Source: Virgibacillus proomii
Lineage (GTDB): Bacteria; Bacillota; Bacilli; Bacillales; Amphibacillaceae
DNA: 64,000 nt
Assembly (NCBI RefSeq): GCF_018916875.1
Contig: NZ_JAHLNO010000004.1
Location: 310,001-374,000, forward strand
Reading direction: 5' to 3'
The translations under genes and the position numbers were made by a program. This document shows, one piece after another, positions 58,853 through 64,000 of the stretch. Numbering within the stretch: the stretch's first letter is position 1; each line of letters starts with the position of its first letter. The notes under the pieces are model-generated. The model searched no databases. It saw only the letters and a program-made list of their open reading frames with translations, and was not told where the DNA came from.

Positions 58853-59926
58853 ATGCTAGGAATTTCTGTTTATTTGGGTAATCAACAAATGAAGGAACAA
58901 GAAGCTTATATAAGAAAAATGAAACAATACGCGTTTGATTCGATTTTTACTTCTCTGCATATACCAGAAGATGATCCGGCCATGTATAAGGATCAACTGA
59001 AAGCATTAGGTTCTCTAGCTAACGAGTTAAATATGGAATTGATGGCTGATATTTCTCCAACTTCTCTTCAGACATTAGGGTTTAATTGGGAAAATGCATC
59101 GGAATTAGTAAAGTGGGGCGTCACCGGTTTACGAGTGGATTATGGGGTAGATGAAAAAACCATTGCTCATTTATCCAAACAGATGAAAGTGGCACTTAAT
59201 GCTAGCACACTAACATCTTCCACTTTAAAACAATTAAAACAAAACGGACTAGTAACAACATCAACGGAGGCTTGGCATAATTTTTATCCACGACCGGAAA
59301 CCGGACTAGATTGGGAGGATTTTTTAGAGAAAAATAACTGGCTAAAAAATGAAGGAATTTCCATCATGGCTTTTATCCCGGGTGATCAAAATTTGAGAGG
59401 ACCACTTTATGAAAAGCTTCCTACTTTGGAAGTGCATCGTTTCGTGTCACCGTTTGCTGCCTATCTTGATTTAAAAAATAAAGGAAAGATTGAAAAAATA
59501 TTAATTGGCGATAACGGAATTAGTGAGTCTACACTCGAACAGTTCACTGCTTATCAAAAGAAAGAAGAAATAATCCTTCGGGCAGTACCAGCTCCATCTG
59601 TTACAGAACAGGAAATTAAAGTAGCTTCAGGACGGCATACAAATCGAGTTGATCGAGCACGTGACTGTATACGATCGGTTGAATCTAGGCATTATGCTTC
59701 GATAGGAAAGGATAAAATTTCCCCTTCGCATTGTATAGAACGTTTAGTTGGATCGATTACTGTTGATAATGAACGTTATAAACGTTACCAAGGAGAAGTG
59801 CAAATAACGTTACGAGATTTACCAAGTGATAATCGAGTGAATGTGTTGGGAAGAGTAGTACCAGAGGATGTATTATTATTACGCTGGATCAAAGGCAATC
59901 AAACATTTCGAATTAAATGGATATAA
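58853..59926 (+). CDS. mupG: 6-phospho-N-acetylmuramidase (MupG, DUF871)
   Basis: A 357-residue TIM-barrel protein of the DUF871/MupG family (MLGISVYLGNQQMKEQEAYIRKMKQYAFDSIFTSLHIPED, MADISPTSLQTLGF, ASTLTSSTLKQLKQNGL, WHNFYPRPETGLDWEDF). S. aureus MupG splits MurNAc-6-phosphate-GlcNAc after uptake by MurP, and MurQ then processes the MurNAc-6-phosphate. The third ATG (58853) is spaced correctly from AAGGAG at 58837-58842; the first is one base away. Confidence 0.88.
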   Translation: MLGISVYLGNQQMKEQEAYIRKMKQYAFDSIFTSLHIPEDDPAMYKDQLKALGSLANELNMELMADISPTSLQTLGFNWENASELVKWGVTGLRVDYGVDEKTIAHLSKQMKVALNASTLTSSTLKQLKQNGLVTTSTEAWHNFYPRPETGLDWEDFLEKNNWLKNEGISIMAFIPGDQNLRGPLYEKLPTLEVHRFVSPFAAYLDLKNKGKIEKILIGDNGISESTLEQFTAYQKKEEIILRAVPAPSVTEQEIKVASGRHTNRVDRARDCIRSVESRHYASIGKDKISPSHCIERLVGSITVDNERYKRYQGEVQITLRDLPSDNRVNVLGRVVPEDVLLLRWIKGNQTFRIKWI

Positions 59927-59947
59927 TTTACTTATCATAGAAAATAA

Positions 59948-59997
59948 AAACCATCTATCGTAAAAATTTCAATCCACTCGATAGATGGTTTCTTTTT
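59948..59997 (+). terminator. Terminator of the murQ-murP-mupG operon
   Basis: Stem AACCATCTATCG / CGATAGATGGTT followed by TCTTTTT. From 59998 to 60336 no further gene, repeat or RNA was recognised. Confidence 0.9.
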
Positions 59998-60336
59998 ACG
60001 ACTTTGATTGGATGTCGCAAATATTTGAATTCGAATAAAAGGAATCTTTACAGTTATCGTTGTCTTTTAGCTAAACGATAACTATTCTGCTCACTCGATT
60101 TACATAGCTTTGACGTACCATTTTAACCAAAAACTATACGTATTGCTCTTGAAGGCTGATGTAGCTAAAAAAGTCCAATAATAATTCACTTAGATAGGTG
60201 GACGATTGTTATGCAGAGATTAACAAATTAATCGATTATTTTCTAAAAATTAAAAGATGACTTCTACTGGAATGAGCAGAACCATCTTTAATTTCTCGAT
60301 AAAAAGCTTACGTATGTTTTGTTAAATTGTATCCTT

Positions 60337-60729
60337 TTATCCTTGATTTTCTTCTTCTCTAAGCTGATCGACAGCTTCCTGATATTCGTCTTTACGTTTT
60401 TTAAGGTATGGCTTCACTCCGGCTGTATGGGCAGCACGACCAAGCATGTGCCCCCCAACTGGTGCTGTCAGCATAATAAACAGGATCGCCAAAAGCAGCT
60501 TACCACTAACAATAGCGTGTTCTACATAAAGGAAGATAAAGGCACCGATTAGTATAAAGGAGATGCCTAATGTAGAGGCTTTAGTAGCAGCATGCAGCTT
60601 TGTATATACATCAGGAAAACGGACAACTCCAATGGAAGCAGATAGTATGAAAAAAGTACCTGCAAGAATACATAGGGCGATCAGCACATTTAAAATGATG
60701 TTAATCCAAGTCTCTATCAATGATAACAC
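60337..60729 (-). CDS. mrpG: Mrp antiporter subunit G
   Basis: A 130-residue membrane protein with three helices and the MrpG motif GVVRFPDVYTKLHAATKASTLG, followed by an acidic/basic tail (LKKRKDEYQEAVDQLREEENQG). It is the last subunit of the Mrp (Mnh/Sha) Na+(Li+,K+)/H+ antiporter. Its start overlaps mrpF by 29 bases, indicating translational coupling. Confidence 0.93.
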   Translation of the reverse strand: MLSLIETWINIILNVLIALCILAGTFFILSASIGVVRFPDVYTKLHAATKASTLGISFILIGAFIFLYVEHAIVSGKLLLAILFIMLTAPVGGHMLGRAAHTAGVKPYLKKRKDEYQEAVDQLREEENQG

Positions 60730-61012
60730 CCTTTTCTAAATATTTTGCGATTGCAAGCGTTGAAAGGAATGAAAGGATACCGATGAGCAGAATGACATCA
60801 TTTAAATTTGGTGTAACCAGATAAATTGACATGATACCTGCAACAGCCATTAAGTTTATGCCCATTGAATCTAACGCAACAGCCCGATCAGGCTGAGTAG
60901 GACCTGTAATAACTCGATATAACAAACATGCTAGTGAAATAGATATTCCGATAAACGAAATAATTACAGCAATATTTATTAAGTTTTCTGAAGCAGTTAA
61001 TATGTTTGTCAT
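60701..61012 (-). CDS. mrpF: Mrp antiporter subunit F
   Basis: A 103-residue three-helix protein with the MrpF signature YRVITGPTQPDRAVALDSMGINLMA. The ATG at 61010-61012 overlaps the mrpE stop by four bases. MrpF is required for assembly of the multi-subunit antiporter that maintains pH and sodium homeostasis, often important in haloalkaliphilic relatives. Confidence 0.93.
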   Translation of the reverse strand: MTNILTASENLINIAVIISFIGISISLACLLYRVITGPTQPDRAVALDSMGINLMAVAGIMSIYLVTPNLNDVILLIGILSFLSTLAIAKYLEKGVIIDRDLD

Positions 61013-61485
61013 TGTGTCACCTCCATAATCGCTTTTTCAAATGTATTTTTTATGGAGCGAATGGATTCATTGCTGTCATTAATATTCATGGCGTGAACAA
61101 AAAGTTTCGTATTATCACGGGAAACGGCAACTGATAGGGTACCTGGTGTCAGAGTAATTAAGTTAGCAAGTAACGTTATTTCCCAATTGCTTTTAAGCTC
61201 TGTCGGCAGTGCAAAGATACCTGGCTCGATATCTGGTTTTGGTGTATAAACAAGCTTCACGATTTCAATATTTGATGAGACCAGCTCTTTAATAAATAAC
61301 AAAATTAAATTAATAATCTTTATCACTCGTTTTAAATAGAAGGTGTCAGGAATAAATCGTCGCAATATAAGGAGAAGCACAATTCCTAATATATACCCTG
61401 AAATAAAGCTTGGAACAGAATAGGATTCTTTTAAAAACATCCACATGAATGCAATAATTAAGTTGATAACGATCTGAAAAGCCAT
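61009..61485 (-). CDS. mrpE: Mrp antiporter subunit E
   Basis: A 158-residue protein of the MNHE family: N-terminal helices (QIVINLIIAFMWMFLKESYSVPSFISGYILGIVLLLILRRF) and the conserved ELVSSNIEIVKLVYTPKPDIEPGIFALPTELKSNWEITLLANLITLTPGTLSVAVS. It lies six bases after mrpD and overlaps mrpF by four bases. Confidence 0.94.
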   Translation of the reverse strand: MAFQIVINLIIAFMWMFLKESYSVPSFISGYILGIVLLLILRRFIPDTFYLKRVIKIINLILLFIKELVSSNIEIVKLVYTPKPDIEPGIFALPTELKSNWEITLLANLITLTPGTLSVAVSRDNTKLFVHAMNINDSNESIRSIKNTFEKAIMEVTQ

Positions 61486-61491
61486 TGGTCA

Positions 61492-62973
61492 CTACTCCTT
61501 TAAAACAGAATCAATGTATATTTCCGGATCAAGTAGATACGTAGCAATCGACTCGATGTGCGGATAGAATAATTCTGCTCCAACACCTAATAGTACAGAT
61601 AATGCTAGTAGGGAAACAATAGGTGTTAATAAGCCGTTAATAGGTTTCTTTTCTATATGTGTCATCGCTTCTTTATCGCCCCAAAAGCCGTTAATAAAGA
61701 TTTTTACAATGGAATATAGGATAAGAAGACTTGTAAGTAAACCAATAATAACAATGGCAATTTCGCCTTCTTCAAATGCACCTTTTAGTAATAACAGCTT
61801 TCCAATAAAACCACTGAATGGAGGTAAGCCTGCTAATACAGCCCCGGATAGGAATAATAACCAGCCCAATGATGGATAATAATGAATAAGCCCACCCATT
61901 TTTCGTAGATCGGAGGTTCCGGCGACAGAAGCGATTACTCCGACTAATAAAAAGAGCGCAGTTTTAATAATCATATCATGAATTAAGTAATAGATAGATC
62001 CGCTTATTCCATCTGGATTTAAAACACCAATACCTAAAATGATAAACCCGATTGCCGGAATAATATTATAAGCAATAATTAGTTTTATATTCGAAGTAGA
62101 TAATGCACCAATTACGCCAAAGATCATCGATAAGCCAGCGATCCAAATAAACATGTCATGTGTTAAATCTGTTTTATGGATAAAGATAAGTGAAAATGTG
62201 CGTAAAATCGAGTAAATTCCTACTTTTGTCAGTAATGCGCCAAATAGGGCGGATATGACCGGATTTGGGACAATATATGATTTTGGCAACCAGTAATATA
62301 ATGGAAACAAAGCTGCTTTCGTAGCGAAAACGAAAAACAATAGAATCCCGATAGTAGTAATGATTCCCTGCTGTTCAACTTCTTGAACTCTCTCTGCAAT
62401 TTGTGCCATATTTACGGTACCAACAACTGCATATAGAAATGCAACAGCGGTAACAAAAAGCATAGAAGAGAATAAATTAATTAACAAATATTTTAGAGAT
62501 TCTCTTAATTGTACCTTTCCACCACCAAGTACGATTAAGCCATAAGAAGCCATTAACAGCACTTCAAAAAATACAAATAAGTTGAATAAGTCTCCAGTAA
62601 TAAATGCTCCGGATACACCTGTGATAAGGAAGAAGAAAAAGGGGTAGAAATAATAAATTTCCCTTTTTTCTAATCCTGCATACGGTGCATAGAAAGCACA
62701 TGCTGTTGCAATAACATTTGTTGTCAACACTAATATCGCTGCTAATCCATCCATTACTAAAATAATTCCGTAAGGTGCGATCCAGTCCCCGGTATTCAAA
62801 ATGATCGTACCGTTTTCCAGCACATACCAAGTGATATAACCGGCAGTTCCTAAACTTATTAATGAAAACAGCTTCGTTAATACCCTAGATAACTTCACCT
62901 TGCGATGAAAGAAAATTAGAATGATAGCTGATATTAATGGAATAATGATTGGTAATACTGCTAAATTACTCAT
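61492..62973 (-). CDS. mrpD: Mrp antiporter subunit D
   Basis: A 493-residue NuoM/N-like proton-translocating subunit with about 14 helices. Typical stretches are FFFLITGVSGAFITGDLFNLFVFFEVLLMASYGLIVLGG (essential Glu in FFEV), KAALFPLYYWLPKSYIVPNPVISALFGALLTKVGIYSILR (Lys and Pro-rich broken helix) and LSGAVLAGLPPFSGFIGKLLLL. It starts eight bases inside the mrpC end. Confidence 0.96.
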   Translation of the reverse strand: MSNLAVLPIIIPLISAIILIFFHRKVKLSRVLTKLFSLISLGTAGYITWYVLENGTIILNTGDWIAPYGIILVMDGLAAILVLTTNVIATACAFYAPYAGLEKREIYYFYPFFFFLITGVSGAFITGDLFNLFVFFEVLLMASYGLIVLGGGKVQLRESLKYLLINLFSSMLFVTAVAFLYAVVGTVNMAQIAERVQEVEQQGIITTIGILLFFVFATKAALFPLYYWLPKSYIVPNPVISALFGALLTKVGIYSILRTFSLIFIHKTDLTHDMFIWIAGLSMIFGVIGALSTSNIKLIIAYNIIPAIGFIILGIGVLNPDGISGSIYYLIHDMIIKTALFLLVGVIASVAGTSDLRKMGGLIHYYPSLGWLLFLSGAVLAGLPPFSGFIGKLLLLKGAFEEGEIAIVIIGLLTSLLILYSIVKIFINGFWGDKEAMTHIEKKPINGLLTPIVSLLALSVLLGVGAELFYPHIESIATYLLDPEIYIDSVLKE

Positions 62974-63304
62974 TTTCGTTACCCCTTAACTCTTCCATAA
63001 TGTCTGTATTATTTTCTTGAGAAGCCCGATAGGCTAACACCAAAAGGAGACTTGTAACACCAAAGCTGATTACAATGGATGTTAAAATCAGTGCCTGTGG
63101 CAACGGGTCCGTATAATTGGAAATACCTTCTCTTAGTATTGGAGGTTGTCCAGCTTTTAACCGTCCCATCGTTAAAATAAGAATATGCGCACCATGAGAG
63201 ATAAGAGCTGTACCAATGATAATCCGTATTAATTGCTTTTGTAATAAGTTATAGATCGCAGTTGCAAACAAAACTCCTGCTAATATGGATGTGATAATTT
63301 CCAT
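62966..63304 (-). CDS. mrpC: Mrp antiporter subunit C
   Basis: A 112-residue NuoK-like subunit with three helices (ITSILAGVLFATAIYNLLQKQLIRIIIGTALISHGAHILILTMG; DPLPQALILTSIVISFGVTSLLLVLAYR). AGGAGG overlaps the end of mrpA, and only two bases separate the mrpA stop from its ATG. No room is left for mrpB, which normally sits here. Confidence 0.95.
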   Translation of the reverse strand: MEIITSILAGVLFATAIYNLLQKQLIRIIIGTALISHGAHILILTMGRLKAGQPPILREGISNYTDPLPQALILTSIVISFGVTSLLLVLAYRASQENNTDIMEELRGNENE

Positions 63305-63306
63305 AA

Positions 63307-64000
63307 TTATTCAGCCTCCTTATTCTTTTTCATTTTAATGAGGCCAACTACTGCTAAAGCGGCGATACCCAGTACAGAAATTTCGAATAATGTATCTAAG
63401 CCACGAAAATCAACTAAAATAACATTCACGATATTATCTCCGCCACCTAGCTTGTAGGAATTCTCTACAAAGTAATCGGCAATGGAATCAAACCATCTGC
63501 TGCTGTTTGCCGAAATAGCTACAATGGTAATTAATGCACCAAAGGCAATGGAGATAATTGCATTTATTGTTTTTGTTTTAATGGAGTCGGTTGACTTACG
63601 CATTTTTGGTAAATGATAAAAACAAAGCAAGAACAAGGCAACCGTAACTGTTTCAATAACTAACTGGGTTAATGCAATATCTGGTGCTCGGTAAATAACA
63701 AACAGTATAGCTACACCAAAACCGACTACCCCAAGTACTAAAATAGCAGCAACATTATGATTCATATAAATGGTAGCAATAGCAGCAATAATCATAACGG
63801 CTACCACTGCAATTTCAATAAAAGATGGTTCAGCTAATTGGTCTGTACTAAAAGCAAATCCATCCGTTAAAAACATGTATACAACGGAAACGATAAGGAC
63901 AGTGCTTAGTATTAAGGACATGTATGTCTTTAATGAACCTGTCATATAAAAGTTAGTAATACGATTAGAAAGCGTGTCCAGCTTGCTAATAATCCCATTA
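63307..64000 (-). CDS. mrpA: Mrp antiporter subunit A, C-terminal part (runs off the window)
   Basis: The frame is open to the window edge and the first visible residues (SKLDTLSNRITNFYMTGSLKTYMSLIL) already belong to the C-terminal part of MrpA, so the ATG at 63945 is internal. The NuoJ-like end VLGVVGFGVAILFVIYRAPDIALTQLVIETVTVALFLLCFYHLPKMRK and GLDTLFEISVLGIAALAVVGLIKMKK are diagnostic. About 230 of an expected 800 residues are present. MrpA is the largest subunit of the antiporter. The end joins mrpC directly. Confidence 0.93.
   Translation of the reverse strand, partial: NGIISKLDTLSNRITNFYMTGSLKTYMSLILSTVLIVSVVYMFLTDGFAFSTDQLAEPSFIEIAVVAVMIIAAIATIYMNHNVAAILVLGVVGFGVAILFVIYRAPDIALTQLVIETVTVALFLLCFYHLPKMRKSTDSIKTKTINAIISIAFGALITIVAISANSSRWFDSIADYFVENSYKLGGGDNIVNVILVDFRGLDTLFEISVLGIAALAVVGLIKMKKNKEAE

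Noticed and set aside
63307..63945. Annotating this frame as mrpB
   Set aside because: The motifs RAPDIALTQLVIETVTVALFLL and GLDTLFEISVLGIAALAV are the MrpA C-terminus, and the frame is open past its first ATG to the window edge.

Overview
The window is low-GC Firmicute DNA from an endospore-forming Bacillaceae, most like the Virgibacillus/Oceanobacillus group. This rests on gene order: nearly the whole left two thirds follows the Bacillus subtilis yrb-yrv-yrr block (yrzE, spoVB, comN, secDF, recJ, apt, relA, dtd, yrvJ, yrzK, hisS-aspS, 6S RNA, rarA, cymR-yrvO-mnmA-yrrB-recD2, yrrI, alaS, yrzL-ruvX-yrzB, mltG, trmR, udk, greA, yrrS, mtnN, yrhC). All names come from reading proteins and synteny by eye; no database search was run.

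Region 1 (1-39870) is core chromosome: secretion (SecDF), DNA repair (RecJ, RarA, RecD2, RuvX), the stringent response (RelA), tRNA charging under two T-box leaders (hisS-aspS, alaS), tRNA thiolation (YrvO-MnmA) and tRNA methoxylation (TrmR). Intergenic gaps carry decayed genes (an ArsB/NhaD permease, an IS3 transposase, an internally deleted ISL3 element), a MITE, and at least eight or nine copies of a roughly 150-bp structured repeat whose stems covary between copies.

Region 2 (about 39900-56450) is accessory and AT-rich. The sporulation sigma factor gene sigK is split: its C-terminal half is at 45800-46171 on the plus strand and its N-terminal half at 55505-55851 on the minus strand, next to a SpoIVCA-type serine recombinase. 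The halves share a 14-bp core containing AATGA, but the cores are in inverted orientation. Recombination would therefore invert 9.7 kb and rebuild an intact 234-codon sigK, rather than excise a skin circle as in B. subtilis. Between the halves lie a subtilase / secreted basic protein / small acidic protein trio, a phage-like operon of tiny genes headed by a candidate type I toxin with a 23-bp palindromic operator, and a polymorphic-toxin locus. That locus has an LXG protein with a GH-E nuclease tip, ankyrin immunity, an orphan Ntox50-like toxin tip and its immunity gene. Left of the split gene are a secreted metzincin with a duplicated domain and several transposase remnants.

Region 3 (56450-64000) is ordinary chromosome again: a murQ-murP-mupG operon for recycling cell-wall MurNAc sugars, then a minus-strand Mrp cation/proton antiporter operon (partial mrpA, then C, D, E, F, G) in which mrpB is not found between A and C.
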